DNA from: an uncultured Bacteroidia bacterium | Lineage (GTDB): Bacteria > Bacteroidota > Bacteroidia > Bacteroidales > UBA932 | Length of the DNA stretch: 64,000 nt | Reading direction: 5' to 3' | NCBI GenBank assembly: GCA_902781705.1 | Contig: CACZKE010000012.1 | Span: 24,151 to 88,150, forward strand | Shown here: positions 1-9,617 of the stretch, one piece after another | Numbering within the stretch: position 1 is the first letter of the stretch | Layout of the letters: every line of letters begins with the position of its first letter | Made by a program: the position numbers and the translations under genes | Notes under the pieces: model-generated | What the model was told of the DNA's origin: nothing | The model's input: only the letters and a program-made list of their open reading frames with translations | Databases searched by the model: none

Positions 1-766
1 GGATATGGCAGGCCATGTCGCCGAGAGCGCCGGTGCCGAAGTCCCACCAGCCGCGGAAGTTCCACGGGGTATAGATGGAATGGTACGGACGGTACGGGGC
101 CGGTCCCAGGAAGAGATCCCAGTCGAGGGTCTTGGGGACTTTCTCCGCCTTGGCGGGACGCTCCAGGCCCTGGGGCCAGATGGGACGGTCGGTGAAGGCC
201 TCCACGCGGGTGACTTCGCCGATTTCGCCGTTCCAGATCCAGTCGCAGATCTTGCGGACGCCTTCGCCGGAAGCACCCTGGTTGCCCATCTGGGTGGCCA
301 CGCGGTACTTCGCCGCCAGCTTCGTCAGGAGGCGGGACTCATAGACCGTCCGGGTGAGCGGCTTCTCGCAATAGACGTGCTTGCCGGCCTGGATGGCCGC
401 GGCGGCGATGATGGCGTGCGTGTGGTCGGCGGTGGCGACCATCACGGCATCGGCCTCATCCAGCAGTTCGTCGAACATGACCCGCCAGTCCTTGTAGCGC
501 TTGGCCTGGGGATAGCGTTCGAACACGTGGGCGGCGTATTTCCAGTCCACGTCGCAGAGGCCGATGATGTCCTCGGTCTCGAGTTCCCTCAGGACGGATG
601 CGCCACGGCCGCCGATGCCGACGCCGAGGATCTTGAGTTTGCGGTCAAGCGGTGCCGGGGCTTCGTTCTCGTCCTTGGCGAACACTTTGCCGGGCATCAT
701 GGACAGCCCGAGGGCCGCTGCCGTTCCTGTCTTCAGGAAGGATCTTCTTGAAATCTCTTTTGCCAT
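1..766 (-). CDS. Gfo/Idh/MocA-family oxidoreductase, Tat-exported (3' part outside window)
   Basis: The reading frame is open from an ATG at 766 to the left edge, so only about 255 N-terminal residues are visible. Residues 5-13 carry a textbook twin-arginine signal (SRRSFLKTG) followed by a hydrophobic stretch, so the protein should be exported folded. A Rossmann nucleotide-binding loop lies at about 48-55 (GVGIGGRG) and the family's EKP motif at 134-136. In Bacteroidota such secreted members act as NAD(P)-dependent sugar dehydrogenases or glycosidases on glycans; the substrate cannot be told. The start is supported by a TATATTTG box about 36 bases upstream. It is transcribed away from the patatin gene. 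Confidence 0.9.
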   Translation of the reverse strand, partial: MAKEISRRSFLKTGTAAALGLSMMPGKVFAKDENEAPAPLDRKLKILGVGIGGRGASVLRELETEDIIGLCDVDWKYAAHVFERYPQAKRYKDWRVMFDELLDEADAVMVATADHTHAIIAAAAIQAGKHVYCEKPLTRTVYESRLLTKLAAKYRVATQMGNQGASGEGVRKICDWIWNGEIGEVTRVEAFTDRPIWPQGLERPAKAEKVPKTLDWDLFLGPAPYRPYHSIYTPWNFRGWWDFGTGALGDMACHI

Positions 767-801
767 ATCAGTTTTTGTGTTAAGTGTGTGCGATATTTCC
801 T

Positions 802-809
802 CAAATATA
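802..809 (-). promoter_or_regulatory. Bacteroidota -7 box for the Gfo/Idh/MocA gene
   Basis: The minus strand reads TATATTTG, a full match to TAnnTTTG, about 36 bases before the ATG. No convincing TTTG -33 box is seen 19 bases upstream. Confidence 0.5.
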
Positions 810-901
810 ATGAAAATATGCGGATTTGTCCTCTTTTTTTGCAATAACCGTGGAATTCTCAGTATCTTGAGCACATAAAACGACTTCCTTTATAAAAATG
901 A

Positions 902-1081
902 AAACCATGCTGGCGGCGCATCATCCTCGGGAAGTGCTATCCGTCCTGGTATGACGGCGGCTGGCCCCGCCAGGAGTCCTTCTTCAACCAGCGCTACTTC
1001 TGGGTGAACAGCGAATTCACCCCGCGCGAAACCATGCGGGGGAAGATGGCCCTGCTGGGCTATCTGTACGGCATCCGCTAG
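902..1081 (+). pseudogene. 3' remnant of an unrecognised gene
   Basis: The plus-strand frame ending at TAG 1079-1081 is open from 902 and reads as ordinary protein with GC-rich third positions (it ends [10 protein letters not shown]). It starts directly after an in-frame TGA at 899-901. There is no upstream coding sequence and no start codon in a plausible place, and the flank at 780-900 is AT-rich intergenic DNA. It therefore looks like the C-terminal ~59 codons of a truncated gene. Its stop overlaps the patatin stop on the other strand. I do not recognise the family. Confidence 0.4.
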
Positions 1082-3495
1082 AAGTCGTATCCGAAGGAGA
1101 AATAGCCGTTGAAATGGCTGTTCCTGTCCCAGACCACGCCTACCTTGAGCGGTCCGGCGATGGTCTTGCGGCCATATTCCAGTCCGAAGGCATAGGCGGG
1201 CGGAGTTAATTCGTCCCGGAATATCTGCGAGAATTTCAGGTTGTCGCCAAGCAAGGCTCCCCGGGCTGTCAGGAAGTTTTTCCGATTGAGACGGAACCGG
1301 ATGTCCGCTTGCGGGGAGAGAATGAAACCGGTGTAGGTACGGCATCCCCGGACCGTTCCGAAATAAGGAATCTGGTTGTCGTAATACCGGCCGCCCACCA
1401 GGCCGCCCGCCGCCAGCCTGTGCATCGGATGGATCGCGTTCGGAGTAGCGTCGGTGAACCCGAAATAGAGGCACGGGACGAAGGTGAAGCGGCCGGAAGT
1501 CATGGCGCCGGAGAGGGATGACAGACCCACGAAATAGGGCTTGATCGGGGTGTCCTCCGCGGTCGACGCCTCCTCGTTCCATCCTTCCTGCTTTCCGTAG
1601 AACATGTACCGGGCATTGACGGACAGCCGGAATCCCTTCGTCGGGAAATAGCTTTCGTCGAAGGTGTCCAGGCACAGGGTCGCAAAAGCGGACAGCCGGC
1701 CGTGTTTCGAGTCCCAGTGAAGGGTGCGCCCATCATAGGAATTATAACCCATGATGGAGTTCGTCTCGGCGGAGATGCCGGCCCGCATTTTTCCATACAC
1801 CAGGCGCGCGTCCTCGATGAAAAGGTCCAGACGGGGATAGGTCTCGCTCCGGGTGACTTCGGCTCCGTTTTCCTGGATCATCCGGGCGTTGAGGCCCAGG
1901 CCGATGACCGGAAGGCGGCCGAGCGGCTTGTAGGCGCCCTCGACATTCAGGACGGGGTTGTTCCCGACCTTCAGGGCGGTGGCGAGCTGCCAGCCGCTGA
2001 GTTTCCGCGTGTTCAGCCCCAGGAAGAGGCTGGCATACACGATTTCGTCATTGTCCACATGGACGCCCGCGCTCAGGTCATGGGTCTGTCCCTTCCGGCA
2101 GTCGAAGATGAGGGCGTAGGGCTCTTCTTCTCCCTGGATCCGGTAAGTCACGGACTCGAAGGCGCGCGTCCCGTACAGGTAGGAGATGAGGGCTTCGATC
2201 TCGCGCCGTCCGTACGCTCCGCTCTTCGGAATGAACCGGGATCTCAGGAGCATGTCCTCTTCCTCGTCCGAGATACCCTCGACATCGATGCTCCGGATGT
2301 CGATCTTTTTCTGTCCGAGGTCATGAGCGCGCGGGTGCATAACCTTCCGGGGCCGGGGAGCCCCGACTTTCCGGGCGATCCCGTCGAACTTCTCTCTGTT
2401 CGCTGCAGCCAGGTCATAGCCCTGCCGGATGATGTCCCGGACGCTCTCCGCATCGAAGGAAAGCATGTTGTAGCCGGGAAGCTCGTGCTGGAGCAGGATG
2501 TCCGTACGCTGGCGGTTCACCCGGGCGGCGTCGGAGGACATCATGGAGATGTTCTGCATCACCAGGCTCACCAGGGAACTGAGTTCCATCAGGGAGCGGG
2601 GGACGGGCATTTCCGAGCCGATGACGATGTCGGCCCCCATCGCCCGGGCGACGTCCACCGGGAAGTTGTTCCGGGTGCCGCCGTCGGAGAGGACCATCCC
2701 CTGCGTACGGACGGGACGGAAGTAGAACGGGATGGACATCGTGGAACGGAGGGCGTCCACCAGGGACCCGGACGTCCAGTTCTTCTCGCTCATGGAATAC
2801 ATGTCCGTCGCGACGCAGTAGAAGGGAATGGGCAGGTCCCGGAAGGAGATGGAGTCCTGGTATCCCACGGAGACGGAGCTCAGCGTGTTCCGGATGTTGT
2901 ACCCGAACAGGAAGCCGTCGGGAAGGCCCATGCCCAGTTTGGTGATCACCTCGGAACCCATGTCCGAGGAACGGGTCTTGGTCCCTTCCAGCACCTTGTC
3001 CAGGTCCATCTCCTTGTTCAGCCGCGCCAGCGCGTCCTCCGTCTCATAGTGGAAAGGGAGGTTCAGGGCAAACCGTTCGTTGTGTTTCCGCCGCTTGTAG
3101 CTCTGGTAGGAATCCGGCACCTTGTCGGACATCATGACGGTCCAGTCGATGGCATTCACCAGGGAATCCAGGTAAGGTGCGTCATAACCCAAGGCGTACA
3201 GGCCGCTCACCAGGCCGCCCATGCTGGTCCCGCCCACGAGGTCCACGGGGATTCCCCGTTCCTCCAGGTACTTGAGCACGCCGATGTGCGCCATGCCGCG
3301 GGCACCGCCGCCGCCCAGGACGACGGCCACCGTGGGCCGGTGCTGGCGGATGGAGTCCATCCGTGCCCGGACGACCGAGATGGCGATGGAGTCGGCTTCG
3401 GGGTCCACGCTGGGCATCACGAGCCCGTTGGCGTTCTGGGCAAAGGCGGCCGCAGAGACGAACAGGGCCGCCAGGGAAAGAAACCAGGATTTCAT
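1078..3495 (-). CDS. Patatin-like phospholipase with C-terminal outer-membrane barrel
   Basis: The protein has 805 residues. A signal peptide (1-19, ending AFA-Q) precedes a patatin domain with the glycine-rich oxyanion loop GGGGARG at 61-67, the nucleophile elbow GTSMG (Ser91) and the Asp of a DGG motif near 270. The catalytic Ser-Asp dyad is therefore intact. The second half has a POTRA-like segment and alternating aromatic strands ending in a terminal Phe (FSFGYDF), typical of an Omp85/BamA-type barrel. This matches the PlpD-like two-domain architecture: a lipase tethered to or delivered through the outer membrane. It is preceded by its own -7 box at 3514-3521 and lies downstream of the membrane-protein/GT4 pair on the same strand. 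Confidence 0.88.
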   Translation of the reverse strand: MKSWFLSLAALFVSAAAFAQNANGLVMPSVDPEADSIAISVVRARMDSIRQHRPTVAVVLGGGGARGMAHIGVLKYLEERGIPVDLVGGTSMGGLVSGLYALGYDAPYLDSLVNAIDWTVMMSDKVPDSYQSYKRRKHNERFALNLPFHYETEDALARLNKEMDLDKVLEGTKTRSSDMGSEVITKLGMGLPDGFLFGYNIRNTLSSVSVGYQDSISFRDLPIPFYCVATDMYSMSEKNWTSGSLVDALRSTMSIPFYFRPVRTQGMVLSDGGTRNNFPVDVARAMGADIVIGSEMPVPRSLMELSSLVSLVMQNISMMSSDAARVNRQRTDILLQHELPGYNMLSFDAESVRDIIRQGYDLAAANREKFDGIARKVGAPRPRKVMHPRAHDLGQKKIDIRSIDVEGISDEEEDMLLRSRFIPKSGAYGRREIEALISYLYGTRAFESVTYRIQGEEEPYALIFDCRKGQTHDLSAGVHVDNDEIVYASLFLGLNTRKLSGWQLATALKVGNNPVLNVEGAYKPLGRLPVIGLGLNARMIQENGAEVTRSETYPRLDLFIEDARLVYGKMRAGISAETNSIMGYNSYDGRTLHWDSKHGRLSAFATLCLDTFDESYFPTKGFRLSVNARYMFYGKQEGWNEEASTAEDTPIKPYFVGLSSLSGAMTSGRFTFVPCLYFGFTDATPNAIHPMHRLAAGGLVGGRYYDNQIPYFGTVRGCRTYTGFILSPQADIRFRLNRKNFLTARGALLGDNLKFSQIFRDELTPPAYAFGLEYGRKTIAGPLKVGVVWDRNSHFNGYFSFGYDF

Positions 3496-3513
3496 TCAAC
3501 AGGTATGTTTTCA

Positions 3514-3521
3514 CAAAATTA
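3514..3521 (-). promoter_or_regulatory. -7 box for the patatin gene
   Basis: The minus strand reads TAATTTTG 18 bases before the ATG at 3495, so this gene can be transcribed separately from its upstream neighbours. Confidence 0.5.
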
Positions 3522-3538
3522 GTGAAAAATACCGAAAC

Positions 3539-4567
3539 TTATGCCTCTTCCAGCAGTCTCGCGCCCGCCTGTTCGCCGATGGCCTGGGTGCGGTTCATGA
3601 CCGTGGTGAGCATGAGCATGTTGCCGGCGATTTCCTGGACGGTCCGGTCGGTGCTGGCCTTGAGGGAGTACCAGGTCTTGTCCCGGTGCTCTTCGATGGA
3701 ATCGACAAACTCCACCCGGTCGCCGAAGCGGCTCCGGATACTCTCCTGGAGGGCGGCAGTGTACTGGCTGCACAGGGCGCCCACTTCTTCCTCCATCCCG
3801 GTCTTCACTTCCTTGGCCTGGGCCTGGCGGTACTGGGCCTTGAATCCTTCGTACTCCTTGCCGGAGCGGATTTCGGTCTTGTCGCCGGTGACTTTGAGGA
3901 TGTCGCAGCGGTCGATGTCCCCGTGTTCCGGAAGCATCTCGCTGGAGATGTCGTGGAGTTTCTCGAACCGGGCGCCCCAGAACAGGACGCGTCCGCCGTC
4001 AATGGCGTACATCATCTTGCTGAAGTCCATGCCCAGGGAGACCTTGTAGTAGAACTTGTGGATATACAGGATCTTGCGGATGGCGGCATCCCGGATCATG
4101 CTGTCCTCCAGGAGGACGTCCAGGAACTTCCGGCCGGGGATGTCGAACTTTTCGGGATCCAGGTTGTCCAGCGCCTCCTCTTTCACGACATAGCCCTGCT
4201 TGGCGTACTGCATCTGCTCCACCTTGAAGGTGTAGTCGATGTGGGAGGGGAGAGTGACGGTCTGGCTGCGGGTGTCCAACCTGGAGGAAAGTTCGCGGTT
4301 CTCGGTTTCCAGGGCCTGGACTTTCTGCTCCAGCTCCCGGTCCTTCTCCAGTTTTGCGATGAGCTGTTCCTGCCGCTCCACGAGATCCGCCTGCAACCAG
4401 TCGTTGATGGGCTTGAAGGCGAGGAAGGTAAGCAGCACCGTAATCACGTTGGACAGGACGATGGCGATGCCCGACGCCAGGTGCGGGAAAAGCAGGAAGA
4501 AGGCGACGTTCACTCCGACGAGCAGGAAGCATCCCGAAATCCAGAGGGTATTCTTGATCTTTTTCAT
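3539..4567 (-). CDS. Membrane-anchored coiled-coil protein of unknown function
   Basis: The protein has 342 residues. Two hydrophobic segments (about 8-28 and 32-53) form an N-terminal hairpin, followed by a charged heptad-rich coiled coil (about 60-98). The rest is a mixed alpha/beta region with no motif I recognise. Only 8 bases separate it from the GT4 gene upstream, so the two are probably cotranscribed and may act together at the inner membrane. Translation starts at ATG 4567 with MKKIKN, a normal positive n-region. I do not assign a family. Confidence 0.75.
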   Translation of the reverse strand: MKKIKNTLWISGCFLLVGVNVAFFLLFPHLASGIAIVLSNVITVLLTFLAFKPINDWLQADLVERQEQLIAKLEKDRELEQKVQALETENRELSSRLDTRSQTVTLPSHIDYTFKVEQMQYAKQGYVVKEEALDNLDPEKFDIPGRKFLDVLLEDSMIRDAAIRKILYIHKFYYKVSLGMDFSKMMYAIDGGRVLFWGARFEKLHDISSEMLPEHGDIDRCDILKVTGDKTEIRSGKEYEGFKAQYRQAQAKEVKTGMEEEVGALCSQYTAALQESIRSRFGDRVEFVDSIEEHRDKTWYSLKASTDRTVQEIAGNMLMLTTVMNRTQAIGEQAGARLLEEA

Positions 4568-4575
4568 TTCCGCGC

Positions 4576-5745
4576 TTATTTGATGGGAATCAGGAACTTG
4601 CGTCCGATGATATGGTTGTACCGGTCCAGCACCTCGCCCACGACGTCTTCCCAGCTGCGCACCAGAGTGCGGGATGCCTGGAGGCCCACCCGGCGCACAC
4701 GCTCCGGATCTCCCGCCAGCGCCCGGATCCGGGCCGTAAAGGCCTCGAGACTGTCCGGAACCACGAACCCGTTGTCGTCATTGCGCAGGATGGATGCCGC
4801 CGTCGCCGTTTCCAGCATGACGGAAGGGGTATGCAGGGCGGCGGCCTCCTTGACCACGATGCCGTCCGTGTCGTACAGGGAAGGGAACAGGAAGAGGTCC
4901 GCCGCGGCGTAATACTGCTTCAGGGCCTCCCGGTCCTTGATGACGCCGGCGAAGGTCACCCGGTCCTCCAGCCCTTTTTCGCTGACCAGTTTCTTCATGT
5001 CGGAGGCCGCATAGCCGGTTCCGACGAAGAACATCCGGAAACGGATGTCCTTCAACTGCTCCAGCGCGTCGATGATCATGCGGACGTTCTTTTCCCAGAT
5101 ATGCTGTCCCACAAAGAGGAGGGCGAATTCGTCCGGGGCGATTCCCAACTGGTTGCGGGCATCGGCAAAATAGGCGTCGGGATAGTCGGCGACCAGGTCG
5201 CTGCCGTTCATCACCACTTCCACCGGCCCCTTGTAGCCGTATCCCCGGAGGACGTCGATGACGGACTCCTGGGGGACCCAGACTTCGTCGGCACGCTCAT
5301 AGAATTCCACGACGAGTTTGATGGCCTGGTTGACCAGCATGTCGGAGGGGATGACCCGGGAGAAGTCCTCCCGGTACTTGCTGTGGAACGTCGCGACGAG
5401 CGGGATATTCCTGAGTGAGGCGACATGCGAGGCGATCCGGCCGGCGATGAAGGGGGAATGGGCATGGACAATCTTGAAAGGACGCTTGACGATCTTCGCG
5501 AGGAAGGTCGGGTCCACTTCGCCGATCCCGGTTACGTACGGTTTCCGGAAAGGAACCGGGATGGAAAAATAGTCCAGTACCTCGAAATCATACTTGGAAT
5601 AATCCGCGCCGGAGACGCTGGGCGTGATGACCGACACACCGCCTGCCATCTTCTGCATCCACTTGGCGTAATTTTCCACACAGATGGCGACGCCGTCCAT
5701 GATAGGCGGGAAAGATTCGTTGAAAAGGCCGATATTCGTTTCCAT
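4576..5745 (-). CDS. GT4-family glycosyltransferase (diacylglycerol glucosyltransferase-like)
   Basis: The protein has 389 residues with a GT-B fold. The N-terminal half has the GT4 acceptor pattern (NESFPPIMDGV near the start and HAHSPF around 95). The C-terminal half has the donor site with FPSLYDTDGIVVKEAAA, containing the conserved glycine and the first glutamate of the EX7E motif. The order and spacing resemble bacterial 1,2-diacylglycerol 3-glucosyltransferases and PimB-like enzymes, so a glycolipid product is plausible but not proven. It has its own promoter (5763-5770), divergent from the LolA-like gene, and leads into the coiled-coil membrane protein. Confidence 0.85.
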   Translation of the reverse strand: METNIGLFNESFPPIMDGVAICVENYAKWMQKMAGGVSVITPSVSGADYSKYDFEVLDYFSIPVPFRKPYVTGIGEVDPTFLAKIVKRPFKIVHAHSPFIAGRIASHVASLRNIPLVATFHSKYREDFSRVIPSDMLVNQAIKLVVEFYERADEVWVPQESVIDVLRGYGYKGPVEVVMNGSDLVADYPDAYFADARNQLGIAPDEFALLFVGQHIWEKNVRMIIDALEQLKDIRFRMFFVGTGYAASDMKKLVSEKGLEDRVTFAGVIKDREALKQYYAAADLFLFPSLYDTDGIVVKEAAALHTPSVMLETATAASILRNDDNGFVVPDSLEAFTARIRALAGDPERVRRVGLQASRTLVRSWEDVVGEVLDRYNHIIGRKFLIPIK

Positions 5746-5762
5746 AGTTCTGTCTTATCGTA

Positions 5763-5770
5763 CAAAGGTA
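5763..5770 (-). promoter_or_regulatory. -7 box for the GT4 gene
   Basis: The minus strand reads TACCTTTG 17 bases before the ATG. A TTGG at 5791-5794 (20-base spacer) is a candidate -33 box. Confidence 0.55.
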
Positions 5771-5808
5771 CGTTTTTTGCTGCACATTGGCCAATTTGAA
5801 TGAAAGAA

Positions 5809-6327
5809 ATGAAGAAGATTTTTGTCCTTTTTTGCCTGGGACTCCTCGCCCTCAGCGCCGGCGCCCAGGACCTGAGTTGCACGTTTACCCAGAAAAAGAC
5901 CCTCAAGGCGGTCCATAAAGTGATTCCCGGCTCCGGAAAGGTTACCTTCACGGCTCCGGACCATCTGTCCATGATCTATGACGAGCCGGAAGGGGAATAC
6001 CTCATCATCGAAGGCAACCAACTGAAGAACGCCGTCAAGGGAAAGGCCATCACGGTGGACACATCCAAGAACGCCTATATGCGGAATCTCCGCAATACGC
6101 TCCTCAACTGCATCACCGGCAACTACGAAGCGGCCGCGAAAGACAATGACGCGAGCCTCATCGTGAGCGAGAAGGACGGCATCAAGACCGTCACGCTCCT
6201 CGCCCGGAAGCAGGCCGTGAAGGGGTACTCCCGGATCGTGATGGACTATAACAGGAAAGGACTTCCCGTCCGGATGGTCCTGGACGAGTTCACCGGTATC
6301 GAGACCGAATACACGTTCCAGTATTAA
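5809..6327 (+). CDS. LolA-like periplasmic lipoprotein-carrier-fold protein
   Basis: The protein has 172 residues from the ATG at 5809; an ATG at 5800 in the same frame adds only three residues, and the choice between them is not decided by an RBS. A signal peptide (MKKIFVLFCLGLLALSAGA, cut before QD) precedes a LolA/LppX-type half-barrel pattern: FTQKKTLKAVHKVIPGSG, then alternating strands ending in TGIETEYTFQY. Such proteins bind acyl chains of lipoproteins or lipids in the periplasm. It is convergent with, and overlaps by 4 bases, the acyl carrier protein gene of the acyl-phosphate operon. A lipid-related role with that operon's MMPL exporter is plausible but inferred. Confidence 0.8.
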   Translation: MKKIFVLFCLGLLALSAGAQDLSCTFTQKKTLKAVHKVIPGSGKVTFTAPDHLSMIYDEPEGEYLIIEGNQLKNAVKGKAITVDTSKNAYMRNLRNTLLNCITGNYEAAAKDNDASLIVSEKDGIKTVTLLARKQAVKGYSRIVMDYNRKGLPVRMVLDEFTGIETEYTFQY

Positions 6328-6563
6328 AGGACTGTGCCTTCCTCCTCCAGGTAGGTGACGACGTCCCGGACGGTCGTGAACGTAGCGAGCGCCTTGTCCG
6401 GGATGACGATGCCGTACTGGTCTTCGATGCGCATCAGAAGTTGGAGGATGTCCAGCGAATCGGCGCCGAGGTCCTTCTTGATCTGGGCGTCCAGCGTGAC
6501 TTTCGCGGGGTCCAGCCGCAGTTGTTTGGCGAGGATCGCCTGGACTTTCTCAAACATTTCCAT
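6324..6563 (-). CDS. acpP: Acyl carrier protein
   Basis: The protein has 79 residues, the usual ACP length. The phosphopantetheine attachment motif GADSLDILQLLMRIED sits in the middle with Ser36 as carrier residue. It has the acidic four-helix pattern and a C-terminal extension EEEGTVL. Its ATG overlaps the plsX stop (TAATG), so it is translationally coupled as the last gene of the operon. It may be a dedicated carrier for this cluster; whether the genome has another housekeeping ACP cannot be seen here. Confidence 0.93.
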   Translation of the reverse strand: MEMFEKVQAILAKQLRLDPAKVTLDAQIKKDLGADSLDILQLLMRIEDQYGIVIPDKALATFTTVRDVVTYLEEEGTVL

Positions 6564-7582
6564 TATTCTTCGTAGTGTTCATAGCGGCCTACGGCCTCTT
6601 CGATCTTCCCGGAGAGCCGGCTCACTTCCATCCGGTAGGCCTGTCCGATGCATTTCTCCACGGCGACGGCCTTGCTGCTGCCGTGTCCCTTGACCACGAC
6701 CTTGGAGGTCCCGAGGAGGACGGAGCCGCCGTAATTCTGGTAATTCATGAATTCCTTCTCCTCGAGGAACATCCGTTTCATCAGGAGGGCGCCCAACTTG
6801 TACAGGGTGCGGGAATAGATATCTTTCCTGAGTTTCTTGAGCAGTTCCAGCGCCGTCCCTTCCGTCGTCTTGACGAGGACGTTCCCGGAAAAACCGTCGG
6901 CCACGACCACGTCATAGGAGCCCGACAGCAGGTCGCGGCTTTCCATGTTGCCGACGAAGTTCACGCAGTCCGTCTCCTGCAGGAGCCGGTACGTCTCCTT
7001 CCGCAGGTCATCGCCCTTTTCGGCTTCCTTGCCCACGTTCAGGAGCGCCGTGCGGGGATTCTTCACCCCGTACACTTCCTGCATGTACAGACTGGCCATG
7101 ATGGCGAACTGACGCAGGTGGGCCGGCGTGACCTCCACGTTCGCCCCGCTGTCGCAGATGCCCACCAGACCGCCGTCCATCGTGGGAAGGATGGGGCAGA
7201 AGGCTGGCCGGATGACGCCTTTGATGCGGCCCAGGCGCACGAGGGCCCCGGTCACGAGTGCCCCGGTGGAGCCCGTGGACACCATGCCGGCGATGTCGTC
7301 CTCGTCCCGCAGCAGGATGATGGCCTTCATCATGGAACTGTTGCGCTTGAGTCGGACGACGTCGGTGGGTTTTTCGTCACAGCCGATGACCTCCGGCGCG
7401 TGGATGATTTCCAGACGGGAGGCGTCGTAGGCCTTCCCCTCCAGTTCTTTCCGGAGGATCGTTTCGTCCCCGGTGAGCAGCAGATGCAGGTCCGGGTTCT
7501 TCGCCAGGGCGGCGAGGGCTCCCGCTACGGGCGCCTCGGGCGAATGGTCGCCGCCGAAACAGTCGACAAGGAGTTTGATCAT
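6563..7582 (-). CDS. plsX: Phosphate acyltransferase PlsX
   Basis: The protein has 339 residues, normal for PlsX. The N-terminus MIKLLVDCFGGDHSPEAPV matches the family's DxxGGDxxP signature, and later blocks (STGSTGALVTGAL, DGFSGNVLVKTTEGTA) are diagnostic. The enzyme interconverts acyl-ACP and acyl-phosphate for phospholipid synthesis. Its placement after FakA and DegV/FakB is meaningful, because the Fak system makes acyl-phosphate from free fatty acids and PlsX can convert it to acyl-ACP, here with the ACP gene next. It starts 17 bases after the GNAT gene, directly beyond a 29-bp dispersed repeat. Confidence 0.96.
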   Translation of the reverse strand: MIKLLVDCFGGDHSPEAPVAGALAALAKNPDLHLLLTGDETILRKELEGKAYDASRLEIIHAPEVIGCDEKPTDVVRLKRNSSMMKAIILLRDEDDIAGMVSTGSTGALVTGALVRLGRIKGVIRPAFCPILPTMDGGLVGICDSGANVEVTPAHLRQFAIMASLYMQEVYGVKNPRTALLNVGKEAEKGDDLRKETYRLLQETDCVNFVGNMESRDLLSGSYDVVVADGFSGNVLVKTTEGTALELLKKLRKDIYSRTLYKLGALLMKRMFLEEKEFMNYQNYGGSVLLGTSKVVVKGHGSSKAVAVEKCIGQAYRMEVSRLSGKIEEAVGRYEHYEE

Positions 7583-7611
7583 AGATTCTTTCGCTTCGCT
7601 CAGAATGACAG
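7583..7611. repeat. 29-bp dispersed element (family C, copy 1)
   Basis: Reads AGATTCTTTCGC at the left end and AATGACAG at the right, with the core CTTCGCTC. It has the same length and pattern as copies at 23779-23807 and 62554-62581. It overlaps the 3' end of the GNAT gene and supplies its TGA stop codon. Confidence 0.7.
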
Positions 7612-8733
7612 ATGTTTAACGTAGGAGCGGTAGCGCTTCACCTGTTCGTGGCGGAAGCGGCGCCACTGGTTCAGGATGGCGTAGTTGTCTTCGAGGTTCA
7701 GGTTCGTGTCGGCAAAGCGGAGGGCGGGGTTGTCCCGCAGCATCTCCATGATGGCCACGGAGAAGGCGGCCGACACGCCACGGTTCAGGTATTCGGGTTC
7801 CACGCCCACCAGGCACAGGTCCAGGGCGTCGGGGTGCCGGATCGCTTTCAGAAGCCGCAGCAGGGTCCGGGGTGTCAGTTTTCCGCTGCCGCCGGCCAGT
7901 GCGCCGGCTAGGGCCGGGAAGGCGATGCCGAAGCAGACGACGCGGTCGTCCTCGTCCAGGATGACGGCGGAATACTTCGGATTCACCACGAGGGAGAAGT
8001 TCTCCAGCATCAGTTTCCGCATCCCTTCTGTGAAAGGGACGGTCCCGTACAGCCCCTCATAGGATTTGTCGATGAGGGCGAAGATCCCGTCGGCATAGCG
8101 GCGCAGGAAGTCCTTTGCGCCGTCGGACGGACCGAGGCGCAGTTTGTAGCGCCGGAAAATGAAATCCCGGGTCTTCTGCATGTCTTCCAGCGTCCCGTCG
8201 CTCTCGGCCCCGTAGAGCCGGAAGCCCAGCCAATCCACTTCCTTCACGTACCCCAGGTGCTCGAGATGGTCGGCGTAGTAGGGGGCGTTGTAGTTCTCTT
8301 CGAACGTGGCCTGCTGGTCAAATCCTTCTACGAGAAGCCCTTCCCGTTCCAGGTCGGAGAAACTCAGCGGGCCGCACACCGTGTCCATGCCGCGTTCGGC
8401 CGCCCATTTCTCGGCCGCCCCGAACAGGGCCCGGGAGACTTCGAAATCGTCGATGACGTCGAACCGCGTGAAGCGGGCGCGCCGCTCCCCGTTCTTTTCG
8501 TTGGCTGCCTTCTGGATGATGGCCTGGATCCGGCCGGCGACGGCCCCGTCCTTCCAGGCGAGGAAGCACACGGAGTCGCAGCAGTCGTTGTACACGTAAT
8601 CGGCCCGGAAGATCTTCTTCTCGTCCATGTACAGCGGCGGCACGAAACAGGGATTCCCCGCATACAGCCGGAGCGGGAACTCCAGGAACGCCTTCTGCTC
8701 CTTCCTGGTGACAACGGGTTTGACGGTGATCAT
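7600..8733 (-). CDS. GNAT-fold acyltransferase-like protein
   Basis: The protein has 377 residues. The N-terminal part (about 1-130) looks like a GNAT domain (KEQKAFLEFPLRLYAGNPCFVPPL), and a second half also carries acetyltransferase-like strands (CLVGVEPEYLNRGVSAAFSVAIMEML). Such proteins are often found beside lipid genes in Bacteroidota. The acceptor is unknown; an acyl-CoA/acyl-ACP-dependent transfer fits the neighbours. It lies 3 bases after the DegV/FakB gene. Its last four residues and stop codon (HLSF, TGA) lie inside a 29-bp dispersed repeat, so its natural C-terminus may have been replaced. Confidence 0.7.
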   Translation of the reverse strand: MITVKPVVTRKEQKAFLEFPLRLYAGNPCFVPPLYMDEKKIFRADYVYNDCCDSVCFLAWKDGAVAGRIQAIIQKAANEKNGERRARFTRFDVIDDFEVSRALFGAAEKWAAERGMDTVCGPLSFSDLEREGLLVEGFDQQATFEENYNAPYYADHLEHLGYVKEVDWLGFRLYGAESDGTLEDMQKTRDFIFRRYKLRLGPSDGAKDFLRRYADGIFALIDKSYEGLYGTVPFTEGMRKLMLENFSLVVNPKYSAVILDEDDRVVCFGIAFPALAGALAGGSGKLTPRTLLRLLKAIRHPDALDLCLVGVEPEYLNRGVSAAFSVAIMEMLRDNPALRFADTNLNLEDNYAILNQWRRFRHEQVKRYRSYVKHLSF

Positions 8734-8736
8734 GGT

Positions 8737-9606
8737 TTACCGGTGTTTTGCATGGAAACACACGCTGACTCCGTTCGGTCCGGCGTGGGAGCCGGCCGTG
8801 GGGTTGCATACGACATATTCGATGGGGAAGTCGTCGCCGAAGCGTTCCCGGATCATCCGGCCCACTTCCTGCGCCAGTTCCGGCGCGTCGGTGTGGCCGA
8901 TGACGAAGTGGTGGGACTTGAAGCCGTCGCCGAGGTCCGCCACTTCCTGGACCAGGCGTTCCATGGCCTTCAGGCGGCCCTTCTCCTTTCCGCAGGAGAC
9001 CATCTTGCCTTCCTGGGACATGTAGATGATGGGCCGGATGCCGATGAGGGTGCCCATCGTGGCGGCGAGCCCGCTCACGCGGCCGCTGCGGCGGAAGAAC
9101 TTCAGGTCGTCGGCAAAGAAATACATCGCGAACCGGTCCACTTCCGTCTCCGCCCATTCGAGGACTTCCTCCACGGTCTTTCCGGCCTTCAGGAGGTCGC
9201 CGATCTCGCGGACAAGGGTGTAACTGATGGTCGTGATGCCCTTGGTGTCGATCTCATGGAAGTTGCGCGCGGGATACTGGGCCTTGAGTTCCGCCACGGC
9301 CTCGTCCATCGCGTTGAAGGTGATGGTCATGGCGCGGGAGAAATGGACATACAGGATGTCGTTTCCGGCGGCGAATTCGGGCTCGAAGTACTCGATGTAG
9401 CGCTCCTTGGAGATGGCGCTCGTCGTGGGGAGGACGCCGCTGCGGAGCATGTCGTAGAACTCCCGGGCGTCGAAGGTGTCGAAGTCCACGTAGGGATAGA
9501 CGGTCTTCGCGTCCACGCTGTAGGGCATGCTGATGAGCCGGCAGCCGTATTCGGCCGCGACGGCGGGGGTGATGTCGGTGTCGGTATCGGTGAAAAACGT
9601 AAGCAT
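8737..9606 (-). CDS. fakB: DegV-family fatty-acid-binding protein (FakB-type)
   Basis: The protein has 289 residues. The DegV pattern is complete: an N-terminal FFTDTDTDITP strand-loop, the substrate loop PTTSAIS around 60-66, and the second-domain block FFADDLKFFRRSGRVSGLAATMG that closes over the acyl chain, followed by IGIRPII. FakB proteins hold a fatty acid while FakA phosphorylates its carboxylate. It sits 11 bases downstream of fakA in the same operon, which supports the pairing. The chain preference (saturated or unsaturated) cannot be read from the sequence. Confidence 0.88.
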   Translation of the reverse strand: MLTFFTDTDTDITPAVAAEYGCRLISMPYSVDAKTVYPYVDFDTFDAREFYDMLRSGVLPTTSAISKERYIEYFEPEFAAGNDILYVHFSRAMTITFNAMDEAVAELKAQYPARNFHEIDTKGITTISYTLVREIGDLLKAGKTVEEVLEWAETEVDRFAMYFFADDLKFFRRSGRVSGLAATMGTLIGIRPIIYMSQEGKMVSCGKEKGRLKAMERLVQEVADLGDGFKSHHFVIGHTDAPELAQEVGRMIRERFGDDFPIEYVVCNPTAGSHAGPNGVSVCFHAKHR

Positions 9607-9617
9607 GGGTCTGAGGG

